Origin: Pyrinomonadaceae bacterium MAG19_C2-C3
GTDB lineage: Bacteria > Acidobacteriota > Blastocatellia > Pyrinomonadales > Pyrinomonadaceae
Direction: 5' to 3'
Length of the DNA stretch: 64,000 bases
Assembly (NCBI GenBank): GCA_024330265.1
Contig: JANDLT010000013.1
Span: forward strand, 1-64,000
The notes below the pieces were generated by a model. That model made no database searches. It saw only the letters and a program-made list of their open reading frames with translations, and was not told the origin of the DNA. This document shows positions 38,270 through 46,906 of the stretch, piece after piece (within the stretch, counting starts at the first letter, position 1; every line of letters starts with the position of its first letter). The position numbers were made by a program, and so were the translations under genes.

Positions 38270-39181
38270 ATGCGTCGTTCGCCATTACTTTTCGCCTTGC
38301 TTGCCGCCGTGCTGTTTTCGACGGGCGGCGTCGGTATCAAACAAGCGACGTTGACGGGTCTGGAGTTGAGCAGTGCGCGCTCACTCGTCGCGTTCGTCGT
38401 GCTGTTGACGTGGACGCAACTGATACGGCGCGGCGAAGCGGAAGCGCACGGGCGGGGTTTGGGTTTTAACCGGACGACGCTGCTGGCGGCGGTGGCTTAC
38501 GCCGCGACGCTCCTGTTTTTCGTTCAAGCGACGAAATGGACGACCGCCGCGAACGCGATTTTCTTGCAATATACCGCACCGCTTTACATGCTCGTCTTCG
38601 AGCCGTGGATGTACAAAGAGAAGTATCGCGGGCGTGACTTCGTCGTCGTCGTCGCGTGTCTCGCGGGGATGTCGTTGTTCTTCGTCGGTGAACTTCGCGC
38701 CGATGATGTGCGCGGCAACATCGCCGCGCTTGCTTCCGGTGTGAGTTTCGCTCTGTTCAGTTTGCTGTTGCGGCGCAATCTAACTGAACAGAACGGGACG
38801 GACGGTGATTTATCGGCGGTGATTTACGGGAATTTACTGCTCGGTGTGATGTGCGCGCCGTGGCTTGTCGCGCGCATTATGAGCGATGGCTTGGTCGTGT
38901 CGGACGTGTTCATCGTGCTGTATCTCGGAACGATTCAAATCGGGCTGGCATACACGTTCTACGCGGCGGCACTCGCACGCGGGGCGCGTTCGCTTGATGT
39001 CGGCATCGTCGGCTATACGGAAGCGGTGCTAAATCCCTTGCTCGTACTAATCGTCGTCGGTGAGCGTCCCACGCTTTTCGCAATCTTAGGCGGCGCATGT
39101 ATTGTCACTGCCGTCATCGCGCACGCGCTTTACAATTCACATCGCAACTCACGCCGCACCGCCGAATTGTCGCCCGATTAA
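38270..39181 (+). CDS. EamA-family (DMT) transporter
   Basis: 303 residues with ten predicted membrane helices, in two repeats of five. The first repeat begins LLFALLAAVLFSTGGVGIK, and the second ends LLVLIVVGERPTLFAILGG, the typical EamA pattern (..GE.p.....iG..li). Members export amino acids, nucleosides or other metabolites; the substrate is not readable. The element just upstream ends 13 bases before the ATG, so it may affect expression. Confidence 0.88.
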   Translation: MRRSPLLFALLAAVLFSTGGVGIKQATLTGLELSSARSLVAFVVLLTWTQLIRRGEAEAHGRGLGFNRTTLLAAVAYAATLLFFVQATKWTTAANAIFLQYTAPLYMLVFEPWMYKEKYRGRDFVVVVACLAGMSLFFVGELRADDVRGNIAALASGVSFALFSLLLRRNLTEQNGTDGDLSAVIYGNLLLGVMCAPWLVARIMSDGLVVSDVFIVLYLGTIQIGLAYTFYAAALARGARSLDVGIVGYTEAVLNPLLVLIVVGERPTLFAILGGACIVTAVIAHALYNSHRNSRRTAELSPD

Positions 39182-39285
39182 ATCTGACGTGGGCGGATAC
39201 AGAAAGGCTTGTGTTAAAATTCGCGCTCAATTTTGAATCTACACCAATGCGGGCAAACAATTCATAAGGAGTCTTGAAGTTTCAA

Positions 39286-39564
39286 ATGGCAGAAACCATT
39301 ACATGTAAGCGATGCTCTCAAAAGCGTCCCGCGCTCGGCTACGCTCCGCTTCCGACAGAGTTGGGACAGAAAATCGGTGCGGAGATGTGCCAAGTTTGTT
39401 GGAGCGAATGGCTCGGCAAACAAACGATGCTGATAAACCATTACGGTCTTGATGTTTCAAATCCCGAAACGCACGAATTTTTATTCGACAACATGCGCGC
39501 CTTTTTCTATGGCGGCGATGTCTCCGAAATTGACACCACCAAACAGGGCAGCGTCAACTGGTGA
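39286..39564 (+). CDS. Fe(2+)-trafficking protein, YggX-like
   Basis: 92 residues from the ATG at 39286 (a TTG at 39274 is closer to AAGGAG). The body matches the YggX family pattern: LPTELGQKIGAEMC, then WSEWLGKQTMLINHYGLDVSNP, quoted in part, and a C-terminal FFYGG helix. Unlike enteric YggX it has a Cys pair at the N-terminus (CKRCSQKRP) and another Cys pair (CQVCW), so it could bind metal. The family handles labile iron and protects Fe-S enzymes from oxidation. Confidence 0.75.
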   Translation: MAETITCKRCSQKRPALGYAPLPTELGQKIGAEMCQVCWSEWLGKQTMLINHYGLDVSNPETHEFLFDNMRAFFYGGDVSEIDTTKQGSVNW

Positions 39565-39879
39565 AGTCGTCGGAAGAAGTTTATAAGCGAATCCGTTTCG
39601 CCCTATAAAATAAAACAATAAAAACCAATTCGTATTCCCCGCTTGCCGCTAACACAAATCCCGGACTTAGGCTAGAATGTCGCGCTTCGATTAAAAGGTT
39701 CGGCACTCTGTTTGCTTAGTCGCCTGTCAAGACATCGGCAATGTGTTTTCAGATGATACAGCCGGATTGCGGGGCATTGAACCTGTCGCTTGCTTTCACC
39801 GCGCCGGATAAGCGTGGTGCGGATTGAAAACTTGAATTTAGATTTACACCATACACAGGAAAGGTAACCACCAAAGATT

Positions 39880-40275
39880 ATGAAAACCACTACTAAAATT
39901 TCCGCCGCCGCGTTCGCCGCCGCGCTTTCGCTTGCGACCATCGGTTGCGAGACGACCAACACTAACAACGCCAACGTCAACGCCAACGCAGTTGGAAACG
40001 CTGCCGGAAACGTCGGCAACGCGACGGGCAACGCGGTCAACGCCACCGGAAACGCCATCGGCAATACCGGAAACGCCATCAGTAATATGGGCGCGCCGGG
40101 CGTCAACACCAATGTTCCGATGAACGCTAATATGAACGGCAACACCTCGCCGTCCAATGTTGCCGTCGTGACCAACAACAACGGCAACGCCAACACCGCC
40201 GGAGTCCGTGCGACCAACGGGAACATGATGAACGGCAACGGAAACATGATGAATACCAACAACCGTAACCGCTAA
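39880..40275 (+). CDS. Asn-rich lipoprotein
   Basis: 131 residues. A lipoprotein signal peptide with lipobox LATIGC is followed by almost pure Asn/Gly/Ala/Val repeats (NANVNANAVGNAAGNVGN). No folded domain is evident; it may be an extended surface linker. Such Asn-rich lipoproteins are typical of this group. It is followed by a strong terminator and a second lipoprotein gene with the same composition. Confidence 0.75.
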   Translation: MKTTTKISAAAFAAALSLATIGCETTNTNNANVNANAVGNAAGNVGNATGNAVNATGNAIGNTGNAISNMGAPGVNTNVPMNANMNGNTSPSNVAVVTNNNGNANTAGVRATNGNMMNGNGNMMNTNNRNR

Positions 40276-40285
40276 GTTGAGCCGG

Positions 40286-40333
40286 AAAGGGCGGTGTTTC
40301 AAGTTACACAAAATTTGAAACACCGCCCTTTTC
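40286..40333 (+). terminator. Terminator between the two lipoprotein genes
   Basis: The stem AAAGGGCGGTGTTTCAA / TTGAAACACCGCCCTTT is perfect over 17 bases and followed by TTCACTTTT. Confidence 0.85.
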
Positions 40334-40373
40334 ACTTTTAGCTCTGACTATAAATTGATTTTTAGGAGAACCG

Positions 40374-40889
40374 ATGAAAAACATCACGACCATCACACTT
40401 GGCGTCGCGCTTGCGACTTTACTCACCGCCTGTTCGCGTACCGAAACCACCACGACGACCAACACCAACCGAGCCGTGAACGCTAATGGCAACGCCGTGA
40501 CGACTACGACGACCACGACTAGGAACTCCAACGGCGTGACGCGCGAGGAGTTCGACCGTGACCGCGCACGTTACGAAACCGAAGCGAGAACCGCTGGACG
40601 CACCATCGGTTCGGGTGCGAACGATTTGTGGATTTTCACCAAAACCCGCGCCGCATTGCTGGCAACCGACGACCTGCGCCAATCAACCGTCAATGTTGAT
40701 GTTGACAATAACGTCGTTACCCTGACGGGGACGATTGAAAGTGCCGCGCAAAGCAACCGGGCGACGCTTGTCGCGCAAGGAATCGAAGGCGTCACGCGCG
40801 TCAACAATCAACTCAAAGTCCAACCCGGGGACAGCATTACCAACACCAACATGACGACCAACGGCAACATGAACAACCGCAATCGTTAA
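40374..40889 (+). CDS. BON-domain lipoprotein
   Basis: 171 residues. Lipobox LLTAC, then a Thr/Asn-rich linker, a charged helix (REEFDRDRARYETEARTAG), and a BON domain (about 80-150: TKTRAALLATDDLRQSTVNV, VVTLTGTIESAAQSNRA) that is thought to bind phospholipid and stabilise envelopes, as in OsmY. The tail is again Asn-rich. AGGAGAACC precedes the start. Probably an envelope stress protein. Confidence 0.85.
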   Translation: MKNITTITLGVALATLLTACSRTETTTTTNTNRAVNANGNAVTTTTTTTRNSNGVTREEFDRDRARYETEARTAGRTIGSGANDLWIFTKTRAALLATDDLRQSTVNVDVDNNVVTLTGTIESAAQSNRATLVAQGIEGVTRVNNQLKVQPGDSITNTNMTTNGNMNNRNR

Positions 40890-40920
40890 GGTGTCATAAC
40901 TAAACAGGCTTTATCGCAAG

Positions 40921-41046
40921 CTATCTCAAAAATTAGCCTTTGATTGAAAACTCTGCGTGTCTCTGCGTCAAAGAATTTTCTTAACGCAGAGACACGCAGA
41001 GTGCCGACGCAGAGTTCCGCAGAGAGGGAAACCATTTTTGAGATAG
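40921..41046. repeat. Repeat family E (CTCTGCG), copy 1
   Basis: It begins CTATCTCAAAAAT and ends ATTTTTGAGATAG, a 13-base inverted repeat. Inside are runs of CTCTGCGTGTCTCTGCG and their complements (GCAGAGACACGCAGAG), plus ACGCAGAGTTCCGCAGAG. A related copy is at 51835-51960. The family B element at 41054 begins directly after it. Confidence 0.75.
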
Positions 41047-41053
41047 GTTCTAA

Positions 41054-41340
41054 CTCACCTTACGCGGTTTTGACTTTAGCCGCGTTCACGCGGCTTCCCG
41101 CGAAGCGGCGACTAGCCACGCGATTTATCGCGTGGACACAGGGCGTAAGAATTGAAAGGGCGTTTTAACGTCCTTTTGAAAGTTGGCTTTAGCCGGATGC
41201 TAAAGCGGGCGCGGGAAGGACGTTAAAACGCCCTCCAATGTTCAACTTGCTTCACCCAGCCGTCAAACGGAACCTGTCTAAGTGCCGCTTCGCGGAAAGC
41301 CCGATGAATCGGGCTAAAAATCAAAACTGCGTAAGGTGAG
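41054..41340. mobile_element. MITE-like palindromic element family B, copy 2
   Basis: 287 bases. Left end CTCACCTTACGCGGTT, right end AACTGCGTAAGGTGAG (one mismatch). GTTCTAA is repeated on both sides (41047-41053, 41341-41347), extendable to AGGTTCTAA. Hairpins inside: AGCCGCG TTCA CGCGGCT, CCGC GAA GCGG, CCACGCG stem, GGGCGTTTTAACGTCC with its complement later, and AGCCCGA TGAA TCGGGCT. The order matches copy 1, but several stems differ in sequence. Confidence 0.88.
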
Positions 41341-41362
41341 GTTCTAAGTTAAATGATACTGG

Positions 41363-41404
41363 AAGCGCGTGACTCTTAGATTTGAGAGTCACGCGCTTTT
41401 TTCT
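41363..41404 (+). terminator. Strong hairpin terminator after element B copy 2
   Basis: AAGCGCGTGACTCT / AGAGTCACGCGCTT, 14 perfect pairs with an 8-base loop and TTTTT tail. It would end any transcript entering from the repeat region. The rest of the gap to 41549 shows no gene. Confidence 0.85.
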
Positions 41405-41548
41405 ATTTTTCTTGTTTGTTCTCTGACCAACCGCTGTGCTAAAAAGTCTGCATATCAAAACCACAAGGAAACTTTGCCCGCGCGCGGTGCGTAACAGCAT
41501 CACCGTTTCTTGATTTATCTTCCAGCGACAATCGAATCAACATAACCA

Positions 41549-43465
41549 ATGGCTGAACACAAACAGGCTTCTTCCTTTTTCGCCAACGCCCTTGCCGTGA
41601 CACTCAAAACGGCACTCCTTATCGTCGGCTTTACTATCACGGCGCAGACTTTCGCCCAACGTCCCGCGACGCAGACTTACGCCATTACCAACGCGCGACT
41701 TGTCACCGTCTCCGGCGCGCCCGTTGAGCGCGGCACGATTGTCATACGCGACGGACTCATCGAAGCCATCGGCGCGGGCATCACCGCCCCCGCCGACGCG
41801 CGTATCATTGACGGAAACGGGCTGACCGTTTATCCCGGTTTCATAGATGCCAACACCACGCTCGGCATTCCCGCCCCGCCCGCGCCCGCGCGTCCGGCAG
41901 GCGCACAAGGCGGAATCGCCGCCCTCTTAAACATCAGCACGACGCCCGGCGCGACGCCCGCCTCGCCAAATTCATCGCAACCCGTCGGGCTTCAACCCGA
42001 ACTGCTCGCTTCCGACATCATCCAAGTTGGCGGCGACCAAATCGAAAGTTGGCGCAGCGCGGGTTTCACCTCCGCCTTAACCGCCCCGCGCACAGGCATC
42101 TTCATAGGGCAATCCGCCGTCATCAATCTCAACGGCGACACCCCGCAAAGTCTGATTGTGCGCGCCCCCGTCGCGCTTCACATAGGATTTACGCCGCTCG
42201 GTTTCGGACAATATCCCAACTCTTTAATGGGCGTGTTCGCCGCCCTTCGCCAATCGTTTCTCGATGCGCGTCGTTACGAACAGAACAACCAGATTTACGA
42301 ACGCAACCCGCGCGGTCTGCCGCGCCCCGTGCAGGATAAATCCCTCATCGCCCTCTTGCCTTACTTGCGCGGCGAACTGCCCGTCGTGATGAACGCCAAC
42401 ACGGAACGCGAAATCACACGCGCCCTCGACCTCGCGCGTGAATTTAATTTGAAACTCATCATCGCGGGCGGATTGGAAAGTTATAAAGTCGCCGACCGTC
42501 TTCGCACACAGAATGTTCCGGTGCTTCTATCCTTAAACTTTCCGCGTCGCACGACCGCGACGCTGCCGGAAGCCGACCCCGAACCTTTGCGCGTCTTGCG
42601 CGCCCGCGTGCAAGCACCTAAGACCGCCGCCCAACTCGCCGCCGCGAACATTCGTTTTGCGTTTCAATCCGGCGGGATGACTGCTGTTTCCGACTTTATC
42701 GCAAACGCGCAAAAGTCTGTTGAGAACGGCTTGAACCGCGACGAAGCCCTTCGCGCGATGACCTTGCGACCCGCCGAAATGTTCAGTTTAACCGACCGTC
42801 TCGGCACGCTCGAAACGGGGAAAATCGCCAACTTAACCGTCACGCGCGGCGACGTTTTCACCAAAGGCGCAACCATCGCCCACGTCTTTATTGACGGACG
42901 CCAGATTGATTTGAAACCCGCGACACCGCCCGCCACCGGCGCACCGCAAGGCATCGGCGGGACGTACTCCTTAAACATCAAAATCGGTCAACAACCCGAC
43001 ATCCAAATCCAAGTCACACTCAATCAACAAGGCGAACAACTCTCCGGCTCACTCTCCGGCGCGCTCGGTACAAGTCAAATCGCCAACGCTTCTTACACCG
43101 CGCAAACGGGAGCGATAAACTTCACCGCCCCCGTCAACTACGACAATCAAACCACCGAAGCGACTTTTAGCGGCACTCTCACGGGCAACACCATGAGCGG
43201 CACAATCCAAATCGTCGGGCGCGGGCAAGGCACATTCACCGGAACACGCGCCGGAACTCCCGCCCCCGCCGCGACGCCCGCATCAGCCACGCCGCCGCGT
43301 CCATCAACCGGAACGCCACCGTCCGAAGCACCCACGACGCCCGCGACGAATCAGCCCGAAGACGTGCCGCGCACCAACACGCCGCCGAACGAACAGAGCG
43401 ACCGACCCGCGAATCAACCGCGCCCGACGCCGCCCGCGTCCGCGACGCCGCCGGAGAAGAATTGA
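41549..43465 (+). CDS. Amidohydrolase-like protein without the metal-binding HxH (paralogue 1)
   Basis: 638 residues with an export signal (about 15-36). The amidohydrolase composite barrel is recognisable from the N-terminal beta sandwich (YAITNARLVTVSGAPVERG) to the C-terminal LGTLETGKIANLTVTRGD. Where active members have PGFIDxHxH, this one has YPGFIDANTTLG, with Asn102 and Thr104 replacing both His. A beta-rich domain (about 465-570: SLNIKIGQQPDIQIQVTL) and a Pro/Thr-rich tail follow the barrel. It is probably non-catalytic and binds or supports the active paralogue just downstream. Confidence 0.82.
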   Translation: MAEHKQASSFFANALAVTLKTALLIVGFTITAQTFAQRPATQTYAITNARLVTVSGAPVERGTIVIRDGLIEAIGAGITAPADARIIDGNGLTVYPGFIDANTTLGIPAPPAPARPAGAQGGIAALLNISTTPGATPASPNSSQPVGLQPELLASDIIQVGGDQIESWRSAGFTSALTAPRTGIFIGQSAVINLNGDTPQSLIVRAPVALHIGFTPLGFGQYPNSLMGVFAALRQSFLDARRYEQNNQIYERNPRGLPRPVQDKSLIALLPYLRGELPVVMNANTEREITRALDLAREFNLKLIIAGGLESYKVADRLRTQNVPVLLSLNFPRRTTATLPEADPEPLRVLRARVQAPKTAAQLAAANIRFAFQSGGMTAVSDFIANAQKSVENGLNRDEALRAMTLRPAEMFSLTDRLGTLETGKIANLTVTRGDVFTKGATIAHVFIDGRQIDLKPATPPATGAPQGIGGTYSLNIKIGQQPDIQIQVTLNQQGEQLSGSLSGALGTSQIANASYTAQTGAINFTAPVNYDNQTTEATFSGTLTGNTMSGTIQIVGRGQGTFTGTRAGTPAPAATPASATPPRPSTGTPPSEAPTTPATNQPEDVPRTNTPPNEQSDRPANQPRPTPPASATPPEKN

Positions 43466-43562
43466 ATCATTGTTTCATCGGAACCCATTGATTCATTGAC
43501 CCAATTTAAGAATGAACGATGTAAGGCTTGACAGAATTTTCATCCGCACCAAACCTAAAAAC

Positions 43563-45053
43563 ATGAATCGAACGACACGCAAACTTTTATCACTCGCCCT
43601 GCTCGCTGCTTTCGGCAACTGGGGTTTTATCGCCCACGCTCAAACTCGTCGCCGCGATAATCAACCATCGCCGAACACTACCCAACGCCCCGCGCCGCGC
43701 GGTGAAACGCTGATACGCAATGCGACCATCATCACCGCTTCACGCGGCACGCTGAACAATTCCGATGTGCTTATCCGCGATGGCAAAATCGCCGGAGTCG
43801 GTCAGAACTTGAAAGCGTCGAACGATGCGCGCGTGATTGACGCTTCCGGCAAGTACGTCATGCCCGGCATCGTTGACGCCCACTCGCACGCGATGATGGA
43901 TGCCGTCAACGAACTCACATTGTCCGTCACTTCGATGGTACGCATCAGCGACGTGCTTGACCCGACCGACGTTGATTTGTATCGCGCTCTCGCGGGCGGC
44001 GTCACTGCTCTGAATCTGCTTCACGGTTCGGGCAATGCCATCGGCGGGCAAAATACGGTCGTTAAAATCAAGTACGGGCGTCCGGTTGGAGACTTCATCA
44101 TCGCGGGTGCGAAGCCGGGAATTAAATTCGCGCTCGGTGAAAATCCGAAACGCTCCAACTTTCCCGCCCTTCCCGGACAAACGCGCCGCTACCCCGCGAC
44201 CCGCATGGGCGTCGAAGAAGTTATCCGCGAAGCCTTCACCCGCGCGCAGGATTACAAGCGCACTTTTGACGAACACAACGCCCGCGTTCGTCGCAACGAA
44301 AAGAACCTCATCGCCCCGCGCCGCGACCTTCAACTCGAACCGCTCGTCGAGATTCTCGAAGGCAAACGACTCGTCCACGCACACTGTTATCGCGCCGATG
44401 AAATCCTGATGTTGATTGAACTTGCCGATGAGTTCGGCTTCAAAATCAAGACCTTCCAACACGTCCTCGAAGGCTACAAAGTCGCTCCCGAAATCGCGCG
44501 TCACGGCGGCGGCGGTTCACTCTTTGCCGATAACTGGGGCTACAAAATGGAAGCTTACGATGCGATACCCTACGCCGCCGCGATTATGACGCGCGCCGGA
44601 GTTTTGACTTCGCTCAATTCCGACTCGAACGAACGCGCCCGCCGCCTCAATATCGAAGCCGCGAAGATAATGAAGTACGGCGGTTTGACGGAAGAAGAAG
44701 CCGTGCGGCTTATCACCTTAAACCCCGCGCGCCAACTCGAAATAGACGACCGCACAGGCTCGATTGACACTGGCAAAGACGCGGACTTGGTGATTTGGAC
44801 GGGACATCCTCTAAGTACATTATCCCGCGTCGAAACGACATTTGTTGACGGCGAAATTTTCTTCGACCGCACCCAAGACCTCGCGCGCCGCGCCGCACTC
44901 GCGCAGGAACGCCGCACGCTCGAAGCCGCCGAAGCCAACAAACCCGCGACCGGCGGCGCGTCGCCCGCCCTCCCGCGCCCGCGTCGCACGATGGGCTACG
45001 ATTCCGATGATGTCGAAGGCGGCGGTCAACGCGCGGCGGGAGAAAATCAATGA
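43563..45053 (+). CDS. Secreted amidohydrolase, metal site intact (paralogue 2)
   Basis: 496 residues from the ATG at 43563 with a signal peptide (LLSLALLAAFGNWGFIAHAQ); the longer frame from 43512 is less likely. Metal-binding His107-Ser-His109 lies in PGIVDAHSHAM; later ligands are likely in VHAHCYRADE and FQHVLEGYK, and the Asp in LNSDSNE. These are the signs of imidazolonepropionase-like amidohydrolases that cleave cyclic amides or dipeptides. The C-terminus (GSIDTGKDADLVIW) is standard. It lies between two paralogues that lost the His pair. The substrate is unknown; a periplasmic role in peptide or cyclic imide breakdown is plausible. Confidence 0.88.
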   Translation: MNRTTRKLLSLALLAAFGNWGFIAHAQTRRRDNQPSPNTTQRPAPRGETLIRNATIITASRGTLNNSDVLIRDGKIAGVGQNLKASNDARVIDASGKYVMPGIVDAHSHAMMDAVNELTLSVTSMVRISDVLDPTDVDLYRALAGGVTALNLLHGSGNAIGGQNTVVKIKYGRPVGDFIIAGAKPGIKFALGENPKRSNFPALPGQTRRYPATRMGVEEVIREAFTRAQDYKRTFDEHNARVRRNEKNLIAPRRDLQLEPLVEILEGKRLVHAHCYRADEILMLIELADEFGFKIKTFQHVLEGYKVAPEIARHGGGGSLFADNWGYKMEAYDAIPYAAAIMTRAGVLTSLNSDSNERARRLNIEAAKIMKYGGLTEEEAVRLITLNPARQLEIDDRTGSIDTGKDADLVIWTGHPLSTLSRVETTFVDGEIFFDRTQDLARRAALAQERRTLEAAEANKPATGGASPALPRPRRTMGYDSDDVEGGGQRAAGENQ

Positions 45054-45062
45054 ATCTCCATC

Positions 45063-45264
45063 ACGCTTTAATACATTGGAAATTAAGTTGTTTGACACTC
45101 TTTTTGAATTGCCTCCAGCTTTAGCTGGAGGATAGCAAGCAAAAATAGTCTCGGCTTTAGCCAAAGGCTTCGGCTAAAGCCGAGCATCTGGTGGCATCCT
45201 GTCCACTAGCTAAAGCTAGTGGCAATTCAAAAAATCCAAAAACTTAATTTCCAATGTATTTAAC
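45063..45264. repeat. Palindromic element family A, copy 2
   Basis: It begins ACGCTTTAATACATTGG and ends CCAATGTATTTAAC, so the ends are nearly perfect inverted repeats. The internal hairpins match copy 1 (2074-2279): CCTCCAGC TTTA GCTGGAGG, TCGGCTTTAGCC/GGCTAAAGCCGA, CCACTAGCTAAAGCTAGTGG. It lies between amidohydrolase paralogues 2 and 3, starting 10 bases after a stop codon. Confidence 0.82.
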
Positions 45265-45313
45265 ACTAAACATTATTCACCCCACACGCCATCACAAAGC
45301 CATCCGAACGACC

Positions 45314-46636
45314 ATGAACCGACTTCTTGCCTTACTCTCAATCATCGTCTTCATCGCTTCAACCTTCGCCCAACAACCGCCACCACAAGACGCGAACACG
45401 ACGTACATCATACGCAACGCACGCATCGTCACCGTCTCCGGCGCGACGATTGAAAACGGCTCGCTCATAATTCGTAACGGGCGCATCGAAGCACTCGGCG
45501 CGAACGTCAATGCACCGGGCGGCGCGCAGGAAATCAACGCGCAAGGTTTGAGCGTTTATCCCGGCATGATTGACGCCGGAACTTCCATCGGACTCGTCGA
45601 AGTCGGAAGCGGCGCGCCCGGCACGGTTGACCTCGCCGAAGCCGGTGACATGAACCCGAATGCGAACGCGATTGTCTCCGTCAACCCGCACTCCGCGCAC
45701 ATCGGCGTCACGCGCTTTAACGGCATCACGACCGTCCTCACGATGCCGCAAGGCGGTATGATTTCCGGTCAAGCCGCCGTCATCAATCTCGACGGCGACA
45801 CGCCGCGCAAAATGGCATTCGTCCCCGATGCCGCCCTCGTCATCAACTTTCCGCGCCTCACCGGAACGGGCGGCGAATTCGGCTTCAATCGTCCCGGCGC
45901 GCCGCCCGACCTCACCGCCGCGATTCGCACGCGCGACACGCAACTCGACTCGATTCGCAAAATGCTTCGTGACGCCGAAGCTTACGGCAAAGCCCAAGAC
46001 GCATACACACGCGACCCGAAACTTCCACGCCCCGCCCGCGATTTGAAACTCGCCGCCCTCGTGCCGTACACGCGCGGCGAACGTCCCGTAATCTTACGCG
46101 CCGACCGCGACCTTGAGATTCGCGCCGCCGTCCGCTTTGCGGAAGAGATGAAACTTAAACCCATCATCATGGGCGGCAACGACGCATTCATGGCGGCGTC
46201 ATTCCTAAAAGAAAAGCGCGTCCCCGTCATCCTCAACGGCACGCTCGATTTGCCGCTTCGTGAAGACGACGATTACGATGTGCTTTATACCAACGCCGCC
46301 AAACTCCAAGCCGCCGGAGTGAACTTCTGCATCTCGACCGGCGATGACGGCTCAAACGTCCGCGACCTTCCATATCACGCCGGAATGTCCGCCGCCTTCG
46401 GTTTGCCGCCCGTCGAAGCCCTTAAATCCGTGACGCTCTACCCCGCGCAAATTTTGGGCATTTCAAATCAAGTCGGCTCACTCGAAACGGGTAAAATCGC
46501 CAACCTCGTCATCACCGACGGCGACCTGCTCGACGCCCGCACCAACGTCCGTTATCTATTTATCAACGGTCGCCAAGTCCCGCTCACCTCGCGCCACACG
46601 GAACTTTACGACCAATTCAAAAATCGCACCCGGTAA
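45314..46636 (+). CDS. Amidohydrolase-like protein without the metal-binding HxH (paralogue 3)
   Basis: 440 residues from the ATG at 45314 with a signal peptide (LLALLSIIVFIASTFAQ). It is closest to paralogue 1 (IIRNARIVTVSGATIENG, VNPHSAHIGVTRFNGITTVL). The position of HxH reads MIDAGTSIG, so Gly89 and Ser91 replace both His. The barrel and the C-terminal GSLETGKIANLVITDGD are otherwise intact, and length is normal, so the gene is not decaying. It is likely a non-catalytic subunit or binding protein partnered with the active enzyme. Confidence 0.82.
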   Translation: MNRLLALLSIIVFIASTFAQQPPPQDANTTYIIRNARIVTVSGATIENGSLIIRNGRIEALGANVNAPGGAQEINAQGLSVYPGMIDAGTSIGLVEVGSGAPGTVDLAEAGDMNPNANAIVSVNPHSAHIGVTRFNGITTVLTMPQGGMISGQAAVINLDGDTPRKMAFVPDAALVINFPRLTGTGGEFGFNRPGAPPDLTAAIRTRDTQLDSIRKMLRDAEAYGKAQDAYTRDPKLPRPARDLKLAALVPYTRGERPVILRADRDLEIRAAVRFAEEMKLKPIIMGGNDAFMAASFLKEKRVPVILNGTLDLPLREDDDYDVLYTNAAKLQAAGVNFCISTGDDGSNVRDLPYHAGMSAAFGLPPVEALKSVTLYPAQILGISNQVGSLETGKIANLVITDGDLLDARTNVRYLFINGRQVPLTSRHTELYDQFKNRTR

Positions 46637-46651
46637 TTTTCGTAAAATAAT

Positions 46652-46683
46652 AAAGGCACGAGTTTCAAAAACTCGTGCCTTTA
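46652..46683. terminator. Bidirectional terminator
   Basis: AAAGGCACGAGTTT / AAACTCGTGCCTTT with a 4-base loop, after amidohydrolase 3 and overlapping the end of the convergent membrane gene. Confidence 0.85.
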
Positions 46684-46866
46684 TCGCTTCCATGCCAAAA
46701 GTAATATCGCCGCGCCGACGAGAAGCAAGATGCCGCCGAGAATGACAAACGGCGTTCGCAAGTTGGCTTGATTCACACCGACAGCAAGCCAAAATAATCC
46801 CGCCGCAAAGAGAATCACTCCCGCCGTTCTCACTCTATCAAGCACGTTTATCGTCGCGTGTGTCAC
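46681..46866 (-). CDS. Small two-helix membrane protein
   Basis: 61 residues with two helices (AGVILFAAGLFWLAVGV and PFVILGGILLLVGAAILLLA) joined by a short polar loop and ending WKR. No family motif. It converges on amidohydrolase 3 and shares the terminator with it. Confidence 0.6.
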   Translation of the reverse strand: MTHATINVLDRVRTAGVILFAAGLFWLAVGVNQANLRTPFVILGGILLLVGAAILLLAWKR

Positions 46867-46906
46867 CTCTCTTTGGTGACACGCTCAAAAGCCGCGAGTA
46901 GTTCCA

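Noticed and set aside
45063-45264. Translated LPPALAGG on the minus strand as part of a protein
   Set aside because: It comes from the CCTCCAGC hairpin of element A in a gap between genes, with no credible frame.
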